Shown here in pieces: positions 7,701-15,654 of a DNA stretch of 36,806 bases; the stretch's first letter is position 1, and each line of letters begins with the position of its first letter. The DNA is taken from positions 1-36,806 of the forward strand of contig DKYP01000105.1 of NCBI GenBank assembly GCA_002499945.1, read 5' to 3'. The notes under the pieces are model-generated. The model had not been told where the DNA came from. It worked only from the letters and a program-made list of their open reading frames with translations, and ran no database searches. A program made the position numbers and the translations under genes. The DNA is from Lachnoclostridium sp. UBA7097 (GTDB lineage: Bacteria; Bacillota; Clostridia; Lachnospirales; Lachnospiraceae).

Positions 7701-9561
7701 ATGTCTCTAGCACCCTTTCAGCAACCTTGCCTGCACTGATTCCATACTTTTCCTTTAAAATGCTGGCAGAACCATGTTCTAAAAACTTGTCTGGAAGTCC
7801 TATGCAAAGGACTTTTACATTATTATCCCTGCCATTAACCCATTTTGCCACAGCCTGTCCGAAACCTCCTGTAACAACACCTTCTTCCAAGGTAACAAAA
7901 AGCCTGTGCCCTTTTAATGCTTCCTCTAAAAGCCCTGTATCAAAAGGCTTTAAAAAGCGCATATTAACAACAGATATATTAAAGCCCTTTTCCTTTAGCC
8001 TTTCCCTGGCCTCCACTGCTGTTTTTACCATGCTGCCGGCAGCAAGAAGCACTATATCCTTCCCCCGGGCAATCCATTCCCCCCTGCCATGCCTTACTGG
8101 CTGTTTAAAGCTTAAAAGCCCTGTATATGCTTCACCTCTTGGGTAACGTATTGCCACAGGTGCATTATAGCTTATTGCAAATGAAAGCATTTCCCCAAGC
8201 TCCCATGAATTTTTAGGCGCCATAATAGTCAAGCCTGGCATTGGCATCATAAATGCTATATCAAAAATACCCTGGTGTGTTTCCCCGTCACTCCCGACTA
8301 TGCCTGCCCTGTCTGCCATAAATACAACAGGGAGCTTGCAAAGACATACATCATGTAATATCTGGTCATATGCCCTCTGCAAAAATGTCGAATATATTGC
8401 AACTACAGGATGAAGCCCGCCTGCTGCCATTCCTGCTGCAAATGTAACAGCATGTTCTTCTGCTATTCCTACATCAAAAAACCTTCCAGGAAACTTCTTC
8501 GCAAATGCTGCAAGCCCTGTACCAGCAGGCATTGCTGCCGTTACTGCTGTAATCTTTTTATTACCTTCTGCAAGCTCTGTTATCTTTTTGCTAAATACAT
8601 CTGTATATGTTTCCTTTGCTTCTGCACTCTTCCTTGCAGAGCCGTCACGCACAAAGAAAGGCGCAACACCATGGAATGACGAAGGGTCTTTCTCTGCTGG
8701 CGGATACCCTTTCCCTTTCCTTGTACATACATGCACAAGAACTGCCCCTTTTACCTTTGATGCACCATCAAATGCAGCAACCATCTTTTTAACATCATGC
8801 CCGTCTATAGGCCCTATATACTTAATGCCCATATCTTCAAAAAGCATCCCGGGGATAAACACCCTCTTTAAAACATCTTTAAAACCTCTTATGCTTGTAG
8901 TGATTTTCTCCCCTACATGGGGCATTTTTTTCAGGATATTTTCAATATCCTCTTTAAGCTCCATATAATTTGTATTTGTCCTTATATTGCCAAGATAACC
9001 TGCCATCCCCCCTACATTTTTAGCTATTGACATCTGGTTGTCATTTAACACAATTATAAGGTTTGATTTAAGCCTTGCAGCATTATTTAAAGCCTCATAT
9101 GCCATACCGCCTGAAAGTGCACCATCCCCAATTACTGCAAAAATCTTCTGTACACCGTCCCTTATATCCCTCGCCTTGGCAAGACCAATGGCAGCACTTA
9201 TTGAAGTTGAACTATGTCCTGTATTAAATACATCACACGGGCTTTCCACACGCTTTGGGAAACCACTTATGCCGCCATACTGCCTTAAAGTTGCAAATTC
9301 CTCTTTCCTGCCTGTAAGTATCTTATGTGTATAACTCTGGTGTCCTACATCCCATATAATCTCATCATATGGAAGTTCACAGCACAGATGGAGCGCCATT
9401 GAAAGCTCTACAACACCAAGATTGGAAGAAAGGTGTCCCCCTGTGCGGCTTACATTCTTAACAATAAAGCGCCTTATTTCCCATGCAAGCCTTTTATAAT
9501 CACCAGGGTCTATATTTTTTATATCATTTGGCTGGTTTATCCTGTCAAGTAATTCTTCCAC
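7675..9561 (-). CDS. dxs: 1-deoxy-D-xylulose-5-phosphate synthase
   Basis: A 628-residue DXS, the first enzyme of the MEP isoprenoid pathway, which condenses pyruvate and glyceraldehyde 3-phosphate. The TPP-binding motif GDGALSGGMAYEALNN (145-160) and the catalytic DGETHQG in the transketolase pyrimidine domain are intact. Length and domain order (TPP domain, pyrimidine domain, C-terminal transketolase domain) are normal. It lies 12 bp after ispA, pairing the start of the MEP route with prenyl-chain synthesis in one transcript. Confidence 0.97.
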   Translation of the reverse strand: MEELLDRINQPNDIKNIDPGDYKRLAWEIRRFIVKNVSRTGGHLSSNLGVVELSMALHLCCELPYDEIIWDVGHQSYTHKILTGRKEEFATLRQYGGISGFPKRVESPCDVFNTGHSSTSISAAIGLAKARDIRDGVQKIFAVIGDGALSGGMAYEALNNAARLKSNLIIVLNDNQMSIAKNVGGMAGYLGNIRTNTNYMELKEDIENILKKMPHVGEKITTSIRGFKDVLKRVFIPGMLFEDMGIKYIGPIDGHDVKKMVAAFDGASKVKGAVLVHVCTRKGKGYPPAEKDPSSFHGVAPFFVRDGSARKSAEAKETYTDVFSKKITELAEGNKKITAVTAAMPAGTGLAAFAKKFPGRFFDVGIAEEHAVTFAAGMAAGGLHPVVAIYSTFLQRAYDQILHDVCLCKLPVVFMADRAGIVGSDGETHQGIFDIAFMMPMPGLTIMAPKNSWELGEMLSFAISYNAPVAIRYPRGEAYTGLLSFKQPVRHGRGEWIARGKDIVLLAAGSMVKTAVEARERLKEKGFNISVVNMRFLKPFDTGLLEEALKGHRLFVTLEEGVVTGGFGQAVAKWVNGRDNNVKVLCIGLPDKFLEHGSASILKEKYGISAGKVAERVLETYEEEKGKA

Positions 9562-9573
9562 GTTAATTTCTCC

Positions 9574-10473
9574 TTACTTTTTACGCTTAATAAGCATCTC
9601 AACTAATGTATTAAGATATAAATTCTGTACAGGCATACTATAAAGTATCCCAAGTGCTTTTTCTGAATAATCCTTTACTGCCTGTACTGCCTTGTCCATT
9701 CCATACAAGGACACATACGTCGACTTTTCATTTCTCTCATCACTATGGACTGGTTTCCCAAGTTCCTCTGGTGTACTTATAATATCAAGTATATCATCCT
9801 GTATCTGGAACGCCATGCCTGTATAATGCCCTGCCTTTTCAAGTTCCTTTACAGTACCATCATCTGCCCCTGCAAGCACAGCACCAGTCATAAATGCAGC
9901 TTCAAGAAGCGCACCTGTTTTTAAACTATATATAAATAAAAGTTCCTCCTGCGAAAGAGGCTTCCCTGTTTTTTCAACATCCACCACCTGGCCGCCAAGC
10001 ATACCATAAATGCCAGCCTTATCTGCCAGGATTTTTAAAGCCCTTGCCTTTAATACAGGGCTGCCGTTATCTTCAAAACCTGACAATGCAGTTTCAAAAG
10101 CATAGTTAAGAAGTGCATCCCCTGCAAGTATACCCATATCCTCACCATAAACTATATGTGTGGTTTTCCTGCCACGCCTGTACTCATCATTATCCATTGC
10201 TGGCAAATCATCATGTACAAGGGAATATGTGTGCACCATCTCTATAGCAGCCATAAAAGGGAGCACAACGCATTCGTCCCTGCCGCCTGACATCTTATAA
10301 GTTTCCCACATAATCATAGGACGCAGCCTCTTGCCGCCTGCCATAAGGCTGTACTCCATAGCATCACTTACCGTTTTCTGGTAGCGGATGCCCCTTGGCA
10401 AAAATCCCTTAATCTTTTCCTCAATCCATTCCGTTTCCTCTTCCAGCTGTTTATTAAAAACTTCCTTATCCAT
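9574..10473 (-). CDS. ispA: Polyprenyl synthetase (farnesyl diphosphate synthase)
   Basis: A 299-residue trans-prenyltransferase of the FPP synthase type, adding IPP to allylic diphosphates. The first aspartate-rich motif is in VHDDLPAMDND and the second in IQDDILDI; both are intact and bind the Mg-diphosphate. The ATG at 10473 follows AAGGA with 8-bp spacing and gives the usual family length. An in-frame extension to about 10671 reads through repeat copy B and is spurious. Upstream, repeat copy B separates the gene from xseB, which is unusual for this normally tight pair. Confidence 0.95.
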   Translation of the reverse strand: MDKEVFNKQLEEETEWIEEKIKGFLPRGIRYQKTVSDAMEYSLMAGGKRLRPMIMWETYKMSGGRDECVVLPFMAAIEMVHTYSLVHDDLPAMDNDEYRRGRKTTHIVYGEDMGILAGDALLNYAFETALSGFEDNGSPVLKARALKILADKAGIYGMLGGQVVDVEKTGKPLSQEELLFIYSLKTGALLEAAFMTGAVLAGADDGTVKELEKAGHYTGMAFQIQDDILDIISTPEELGKPVHSDERNEKSTYVSLYGMDKAVQAVKDYSEKALGILYSMPVQNLYLNTLVEMLIKRKK

Positions 10474-10518
10474 AAAAATTTCCTTCCATGATGCTTTTAA
10501 AATTAAACATTGTATGTG

Positions 10519-10750
10519 CTGGCAGTTCCAAAGTGTTTCCACAGCAAAAGCATGCCACAGGCATGGCTTTTGCACGCATTTCGCTTGGATGAACCACGCA
10601 ATGGATGCATAAAGCACCAAAGTACGGTGCTTAAGCACCAGCGGTTTCATACAGCTGTCTTTAGGAAACACTTTGGAACTTGCCAGCTAATTTACTCTTT
10701 GGCAACTTACAAAAGTATTTACCCTTAAACTCCTTAACTAAATGGCATTT
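10519..10750 (+). repeat. Structured palindromic repeat, copy B (between ispA and xseB)
   Basis: The core runs 10519-10686. Its ends, CTGGCAGTTCCAAAGTGTTTCC and the matching GGAAACACTTTGG...TGCCAG, form a 22-bp stem with one extra base. Inside, the CTTGGA loop is closed by TTCG/TGAA, and the central stem is AGCACC/GGTGCT flanked by TGC/GCA. On the right a tail continues through AGCTAATTTACTCTTTGGCA to CTCCTTAACTAAATGGCATT (about 10730-10749), the terminal sequence of the family. The left tail is missing next to the ispA RBS. This copy fills most of the 346-bp gap 10474-10819; nothing else was recognised there. Confidence 0.85.
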
Positions 10751-10819
10751 AATTTATACATGCCATACAGTGGTGCTTACAGATACCTATGTTTTCCCAG
10801 CAAGTGGCATATCTGGACT

Positions 10820-11014
10820 TTATACCTCATTATCTACCACTATCAATTTCTTCTCAACCTTATCAAGTGCATCATTACAGTTCTTGACAAGTTTCATGCC
10901 TTCTTCGTACATTTTAAAGGACTCCTCAAGTGTAAGTTCCCCGCCCTGGAGCTGTCCTATAATATTATCAAGGCTTTCAAATGATTGTTCAAGTGTCATT
11001 TTCTTTACTGCCAT
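10820..11014 (-). CDS. xseB: Exodeoxyribonuclease VII small subunit
   Basis: A 64-residue XseB-type protein, small subunit of exonuclease VII, which degrades single-stranded DNA together with XseA. The sequence LEQSFESLDNIIGQLQGGEL followed by TLEESFKMYEEGMKLVKNC is the family signature. Start choice is uncertain: the ATG at 11014 has AAAGG about 13 bp upstream, whereas the ATG at 11026 touches that RBS. The gene is the expected one between xseA and ispA, but it is isolated on both sides by copies B and C of the structured repeat, in inverted orientation. Confidence 0.9.
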   Translation of the reverse strand: MAVKKMTLEQSFESLDNIIGQLQGGELTLEESFKMYEEGMKLVKNCNDALDKVEKKLIVVDNEV

Positions 11015-11190
11015 AACTAAAACCATACCTTTCTTAGTCTGGGTTTTCTGTGTTTTTACAAAATATAATACTGCCAGTTATTAATTCTCCAGATTTGCAG
11101 GACATAATGGATATTACCCCAATGCCAGATATTCCAGCAATTCCAAAGTGTCATTTTGCAAAACAACAAGCTACATCAAACCGCCTGGAT

Positions 11191-11456
11191 ATAATGCCAT
11201 TTAGGTGATGTTTTAATGGAAAGTGTTTTTGAAAATTCCAAAAATGTAGATTACCTGGCAAATTCCAAATGTGGTTTTAAAGGACAGCTGTATGGGGCCG
11301 CCGGCGTTTATATCCCGTACTCAATGCTTCTTTGAAGCATAGGGATATTATGCGCCGCTGCGTGACCCATCCAAGTGGGAACGTGCTTGTCCGTAAAACC
11401 ACTTTGGAATTGCCAGGACATCATATTTACCCAATTCCCTTAATTAATGGCATTAT
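11191..11456 (-). repeat. Structured palindromic repeat, copy C, with terminal inverted repeats
   Basis: This is the most complete copy. The core runs 11255-11416 (CTGGCAAATTCCAAATGTGG ... CCACTTTGGAATTGCCAG). On the minus strand the CTTGGA loop is closed by CCCA/TGGG, and the central stem is TATCCC/GGGATA with an inner GCTTC/GAAGC hairpin. The outer ends are an 11-bp perfect inverted repeat, ATAATGCCATT at 11191 and AATGGCATTAT at 11446-11456. The right end overlaps the last codons of xseA and supplies its TAA stop (11453-11455). With the AT-rich sequence before it, this copy fills the 438-bp gap between xseB and xseA. Confidence 0.85.
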
Positions 11457-12658
11457 GTTTTATTTACTATGCACCTGTCTGCTGTAGCAAAGACCTGCCC
11501 GTCCTGCATATGCATTACAAGTTCCTGCCCTTTTTTTATATCCCCTGCCGATTTTATATTGTTCCCATCTTTATCTGTTACATAGGAGTATCCTCCTTTA
11601 AGCTTATAAAGTGGTGACAACCCTTTAAGTTCCTCCACATACAATTCCAGCTGGTGTCTTGCTGCAACTATCCTCTGCTGCATAACAGCCGACAGCTTGT
11701 CCTCACAATCTGCAATGTAAAGCCTTTTCTGCCTTAAGATATCCTGCGGGCTTAGATGCTTAAGCACTGTATGGTACTGTTCCAGCTTTAATTTCTTTAT
11801 TTTTAAAATATTATTTATCTGCCATTTAAGTGAATATGCAGCCTCCCTTAATGCAGCTTCCACTTCCTTGTATGGATATACTGCAAGTTCTGCGGCAGCT
11901 GATGGTGTGGGTGCTCTTAAATCTGCTGCAAAATCTGCTATGGTTGTATCTGTTTCATGCCCTACCGCAGAAATTACAGGTTTATCACATGCATAAATTT
12001 CCCTTGCAAGTTTTTCTGAATTAAACGCCCATAAGTCTTCTATTGAACCCCCGCCCCTGCCTATTATAATTGTATCAACATCTGTTTTAGCAAAATACCT
12101 GATTCCCTTTATAACTGTATCTTCTGCACCTTCCCCCTGTACTTTGGCAGGGTAAAGGTAAATCTGCACATAGGGGTTGCGCCTCGCTGCAACATTGCAT
12201 ATATCATGTATAACCGCACCATCTGGCGCAGTTACGACACCAATGCTTTTAGCATATGCTGGTATCTTCTTTTTCCTGTCTGCATCAAAAAGCCCCTCTT
12301 CTAAAAGGCGCTTCTTCATTTTTTCGTATTCTTCATATAACCTTCCGCCACCGTCCCTTATAATCTTTCTGGCATAAAGCTGGTACCTGCCATCACGTTC
12401 ATATACATTTATGCTTCCCTGCACTATAACGCCGCTGCCTTCTTCCATCTTAAACCCAAGACCACTGCGCATTGAGGCGAACATAACACAGGAAAGCTGT
12501 GATGAACTGTCCTTAATAGTAAAATAAATATGCCCTGATGAATGATACTTACAGCCAGACACCTCTCCCCTTACTAAAATATTATTAAGCGCATACTCCC
12601 TTGTAAACATATTTTTAATATAAAAATTTACCTGGGAAACAGACCTGGCTTCTTCCAT
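11453..12658 (-). CDS. xseA: Exodeoxyribonuclease VII large subunit
   Basis: A 401-residue XseA, the catalytic subunit of exonuclease VII. The N-terminal OB fold (SVSQVNFYIKN ... VRGEVSGCKYHSSGHIYF) is followed by the nuclease domain with VDTIIIGRGGGSIEDLWAFN and a helical C-terminus ending in the usual GYSYVTDKDG segment. The ATG at 12658 has GGGGAG 7 bp upstream; an extension to 12721 would overlap nusB. The stop codon lies inside the terminal repeat of copy C, so the extreme C-terminus may have been changed by that insertion. It belongs to the asp23-to-argR operon. Confidence 0.95.
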   Translation of the reverse strand: MEEARSVSQVNFYIKNMFTREYALNNILVRGEVSGCKYHSSGHIYFTIKDSSSQLSCVMFASMRSGLGFKMEEGSGVIVQGSINVYERDGRYQLYARKIIRDGGGRLYEEYEKMKKRLLEEGLFDADRKKKIPAYAKSIGVVTAPDGAVIHDICNVAARRNPYVQIYLYPAKVQGEGAEDTVIKGIRYFAKTDVDTIIIGRGGGSIEDLWAFNSEKLAREIYACDKPVISAVGHETDTTIADFAADLRAPTPSAAAELAVYPYKEVEAALREAAYSLKWQINNILKIKKLKLEQYHTVLKHLSPQDILRQKRLYIADCEDKLSAVMQQRIVAARHQLELYVEELKGLSPLYKLKGGYSYVTDKDGNNIKSAGDIKKGQELVMHMQDGQVFATADRCIVNKT

Positions 12659-12662
12659 AATG

Positions 12663-13145
12663 TTACTCCCCTGTACAGCCGGCTTTGGCGCCTGCTGCAT
12701 TATTTTCTTTGCTGCTGCCATCTTCGGCAGGTGTGTTGTTTTTGCTCTTTACAACTGATGCGAGTATCCCGTTAATAAACCCCTTGGACTTTTCTGTACA
12801 GTAAAGCTTTGAAAGTTCTACTGCTTCATTGATTGCCACACTGTCAGGCACATCATCCGCATAAAGCAGTTCAAAGACAGCCAGACGGAGAACTGTAAGT
12901 TCTGCCTTTGCTATCCTGTTTACTGTCCATCCTTTGGATTTTGACTCAATCTGTGCATCAATTTCTTCAAGATGCTCTAATACAATACTAAATTTATTAC
13001 GTAATTCCTTTTTATCTTTTTCAGATGCATTCTCTATCTCTTCTTCAAGATATATATCTGCCTGGTCTTTAACTTCCTCTCTGTTATAAAAATCCAGACG
13101 GAACAACATAATGTATAAATTTTCCCTGATTTTTCTTCTTGTCAT
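12663..13145 (-). CDS. nusB: Transcription antitermination factor NusB
   Basis: A 160-residue NusB, which binds boxA RNA with S10/NusE to promote rRNA antitermination. The all-helical core and the conserved VPDSVAINEAVELSKLYC and KGFINGILASV segments are present. After KSKNN there is an additional Gly/Ala/Glu-rich tail of about 25 residues not usual in the family. The gene lies between asp23 and xseA, with 4 bp to the xseA start. Confidence 0.94.
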   Translation of the reverse strand: MTRRKIRENLYIMLFRLDFYNREEVKDQADIYLEEEIENASEKDKKELRNKFSIVLEHLEEIDAQIESKSKGWTVNRIAKAELTVLRLAVFELLYADDVPDSVAINEAVELSKLYCTEKSKGFINGILASVVKSKNNTPAEDGSSKENNAAGAKAGCTGE

Positions 13146-13202
13146 AACTCTATTGTACCTTACTTTCCCGGATTACCGTGCTGTGCTGTTTATACATTTA
13201 CA

Positions 13203-13580
13203 TTATTCATCTAAGTCCACTCCTGCAACCCTGACATTCACTTCAGGGACTACAAGCCCTGTCATAGTTTCAATCTGCTGGCTTACCCTGTTCTGTACCT
13301 GTTCTGATACATTTTTAATACTATAGCCATATTTTACATTAAGCATAATATCAACATGTACAAGGCCTTCTTCCATAGTTACCTTGACCCCTTTGGACAG
13401 GTTTTTCATACCGAACTTGCCTATAAGCTCATTGGTCATATTTCCTGCCATTGAACTTACACCCTCTGTTTCCGTAGCCGCAATCGCAGCTATAATTGCA
13501 ACAACATCTGATGCAATCTTAACTTCCCCTGTTCCTCTTTTTTCCATAACATACTCCTTTGGTTCCTGCTCTTTTGACAC
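13203..13580 (-). CDS. Asp23/Gls24 family envelope stress protein (YqhY-like)
   Basis: A 125-residue Asp23/Gls24 (DUF322) protein. The core VKIASDVVAIIAAIAATETEGVSSM and the later VHVDIMLNVKYGYSIKNV are characteristic. In Firmicutes the member next to nusB corresponds to YqhY, implicated in regulating fatty-acid synthesis or envelope homeostasis. The GTG at 13580 has GGAGGGGG 7-8 bp upstream; the ATG at 13547 also has AAAGGAG 6 bp upstream, so a shorter product is possible. It is the first gene of the housekeeping operon. Confidence 0.9.
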   Translation of the reverse strand: MSKEQEPKEYVMEKRGTGEVKIASDVVAIIAAIAATETEGVSSMAGNMTNELIGKFGMKNLSKGVKVTMEEGLVHVDIMLNVKYGYSIKNVSEQVQNRVSQQIETMTGLVVPEVNVRVAGVDLDE

Positions 13581-13638
13581 GCCAGTACCCCCTCCTTAGT
13601 CCTCCATTTTGGCAATTTAATAAAACTGTATCTAATTT

Positions 13639-13666
13639 ATTATACCAAAATGCCAAATATTTGCAA
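13639..13666 (-). promoter_or_regulatory. Promoter of the asp23-nusB-xseAB-ispA-dxs-tlyA-nadK-argR operon
   Basis: On the minus strand TTGCAA (13661-13666), 16 bp, TATAAT (13639-13644). The region also forms a long AT-rich inverted repeat: TTTGGCA at about 13610-13615 pairs with TGCCAAA at about 13651-13657. That could act as an operator or a weak terminator for spoIIIAH. Confidence 0.6.
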
Positions 13667-13680
13667 TCTCTACTTTGTTG

Positions 13681-14370
13681 CTATTCGTTATTATCTGTAA
13701 CTTTTACAGGTGTTATTACAATTTTATCTGCCTCTATGCCTGTTTTTCTCTTAACAATATCTTCTATCTGTGCAATCTGCTGTTCTGACAGCCCGTTTGA
13801 GTCAATTACAACATCTGCATTTCCTTCATTTATGCTTACAACTGCATTCTGGAAGCCCTTTGCCTGGAGCATAAGCTCAGCTGCATTCTCCTTTTCAGAA
13901 TTTTTAGTAATATTTGCAACCTGCCTTATTGCAGATTTCTTGTCGGCAGAGGCAATAGTCTTGTCATTAATAATATTCATAAGTGTTTCTTTATTCTTTG
14001 CGCGTGTCTGTTCCCTTGTAAGCTTTGCAGATGCAAAATAATCTGCCCCTATTGTATTTGAAACCATTACCGCTTCACCCGGGTTTTCTTCTGATGCCAC
14101 TACCTCGCCACTGTCGGCAACCACATAATCATCATTTCCTATGTCCTCTGCGGAAATATCTTTTGCATCTTCATTGCTAACAGAATCCGGGTTCTCTGTG
14201 GATTTATCCGCCGCTGTTTCCTTATTGCTTTTAGTAAGCCCGCTTGTACTGATTTCCTGGCCGGTAAAATTAAGATACCCTGCTACTACAATCATTACAG
14301 CAAGTGCAGTAATAATAATCTGGTTTTTGTGTGACGTTTTCTTCATTTCCTTAAAATCCTTTCTTTGCAT
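13681..14370 (-). CDS. spoIIIAH: Stage III sporulation protein AH
   Basis: A 229-residue SpoIIIAH. One N-terminal membrane helix (about residues 18-35, IIITALAVMIVVAGYLNF) is followed by an acidic linker and the conserved C-terminal ring-forming domain (ADYFASAKLTREQTRAKN ... ADKIVITPV). In the mother-cell membrane it pairs with forespore SpoIIQ to form the engulfment channel. Its ATG overlaps the spoIIIAG stop as TAATG. It is the last gene of the spoIIIA operon. Confidence 0.95.
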   Translation of the reverse strand: MQRKDFKEMKKTSHKNQIIITALAVMIVVAGYLNFTGQEISTSGLTKSNKETAADKSTENPDSVSNEDAKDISAEDIGNDDYVVADSGEVVASEENPGEAVMVSNTIGADYFASAKLTREQTRAKNKETLMNIINDKTIASADKKSAIRQVANITKNSEKENAAELMLQAKGFQNAVVSINEGNADVVIDSNGLSEQQIAQIEDIVKRKTGIEADKIVITPVKVTDNNE

Positions 14371-15017
14371 TATTCCATCTTCATTACTTTGATTTTATGA
14401 GGCTCGATTGAAAATAATGCCACAACTGCATCAATTATTTCACTATCTTTTTTCCCACTGCCTGCCCCCTCTGCCACAACTGCCACACCCTCTATCTTAG
14501 GGGAATTTACCTGTACAACATAAGGCTGCCCGCTGCCGTCCTGTGAAATTATTACATTTTCACTTTTCATGCTGTATTCCTCATTAATCCTGCTGCCGCC
14601 GTTACTGTCATGTTCCTCTGTACTGCTTTCTTTATTATCTGTATCCTGAAGCACCATATGTTCTTCTGAAGAAGCAAGTGTAATCATAACCTTGACTTTG
14701 CCAATCCCCTCAGCCTGTCCAAGGATTTTCTCAAGCTTCTCCTCCTCTCTTGCAGCATACTCTGCCATTGCACCAAGGGCAGCGGACTCGTTTAATCCCC
14801 CGGAACTCCCTTTATTCCCATTGCTGCCCCCGCTATAACCTGTATTATAATTACTGTCCCTGTATACCTCATTATTCCCTTTTTTATCTGTAACAGACGC
14901 TATAACAAGAATAATTCCTGCCAGTATAATTAATGCAATACGCCAGATTCCTATTTTCTGTATAACCTGCCCCCTGTCCTCCATAAACCTGTTAAAACCA
15001 TCCCGGTTTATTCCCAT
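14370..15017 (-). CDS. spoIIIAG: Stage III sporulation protein AG
   Basis: A 215-residue SpoIIIAG. A cytoplasmic start is followed by a membrane helix at about 26-45 (ALIILAGIILVIASV), a Gly/Ser-rich linker, and the ring-building domain containing GKVKVMITLASSEE and IEGVAVVAEGAG. The family forms a large ring in the mother-cell membrane of the feeding-tube channel. It overlaps spoIIIAF by 10 bp, with GGGAGGCGG 7 bp ahead of its ATG. Confidence 0.94.
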   Translation of the reverse strand: MGINRDGFNRFMEDRGQVIQKIGIWRIALIILAGIILVIASVTDKKGNNEVYRDSNYNTGYSGGSNGNKGSSGGLNESAALGAMAEYAAREEEKLEKILGQAEGIGKVKVMITLASSEEHMVLQDTDNKESSTEEHDSNGGSRINEEYSMKSENVIISQDGSGQPYVVQVNSPKIEGVAVVAEGAGSGKKDSEIIDAVVALFSIEPHKIKVMKME

Positions 15018-15634
15018 ATAGTCACCGCCTCCCTATTTATAACAAAATAATTGCTTATATCCTCCTTTAATTCCAGGGCATCCTTTCCAGTTGCTATTTT
15101 CCTGCTGCCATCATCAGACATGGCACTGGCTGCCTCTGCATCTTTGCTGGCACCAATATTTCCTATCTCCCCTATTTCAATATTTTCAATGTTGCCAATG
15201 CTGCCATCTTCCTGCACAGGCGCATCACTGCCAAGCTCTATATCAACTGACACAACCTGCAAAGAACCATCTTTTTCAGAAAGCCCTACATCAATATTTT
15301 TAACATCCATATTCCTGTTCTCTGCAAGCTTTTTAGCCTGCTCTTTAATCTCTTCTTTACATTCTTCCCTGACAATCTCCCCGAACATGCCATCTGCTAC
15401 CCCGAGTTCATCATTTATCCCTTCCATGCCAAAATTAAAAATCTCCTGTTCAAGCAGGCTGTACCAGCTGCTGCCACCTGACAGGAAATTTACGAGAGGG
15501 CTTAACATAAGAAGAATTAGCACAAGCCCGCTGAAGAATTTAAAATACATCCTGAAACTGTCACTGTTTACCATGCCCTTCATTACAGTTACAATAAGTG
15601 TAAAAACCAGCACATTTTTAATAAAATCTGCCAT
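15008..15634 (-). CDS. spoIIIAF: Stage III sporulation protein AF
   Basis: A 208-residue SpoIIIAF. Two N-terminal membrane helices (about 5-20 and 33-50, FFSGLVLILLMLSPLVNFL) are followed by a soluble domain with AENRNMDVKNIDVGLSEKDG. It is a channel component of the SpoIIIA complex, coded between AE and AG in the standard order. An acidic linker with IGNIENIEIGEIGNIG is low complexity. Confidence 0.92.
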   Translation of the reverse strand: MADFIKNVLVFTLIVTVMKGMVNSDSFRMYFKFFSGLVLILLMLSPLVNFLSGGSSWYSLLEQEIFNFGMEGINDELGVADGMFGEIVREECKEEIKEQAKKLAENRNMDVKNIDVGLSEKDGSLQVVSVDIELGSDAPVQEDGSIGNIENIEIGEIGNIGASKDAEAASAMSDDGSRKIATGKDALELKEDISNYFVINREAVTIWE

Positions 15635-15654
15635 AGCCCCTCCAATATATTATT

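Noticed and set aside
10474..10671. In-frame N-terminal extension of ispA by about 66 residues
   Set aside because: The extension is the translation of repeat copy B; it has no RBS, and the ATG at 10473 has a good one and gives the family length.
11110..11190. A further degenerate repeat copy left of copy C
   Set aside because: CCAGCAATTCCAAAGTG resembles the core end, but no central hairpin or CTTGGA loop follows; too little to call a copy.
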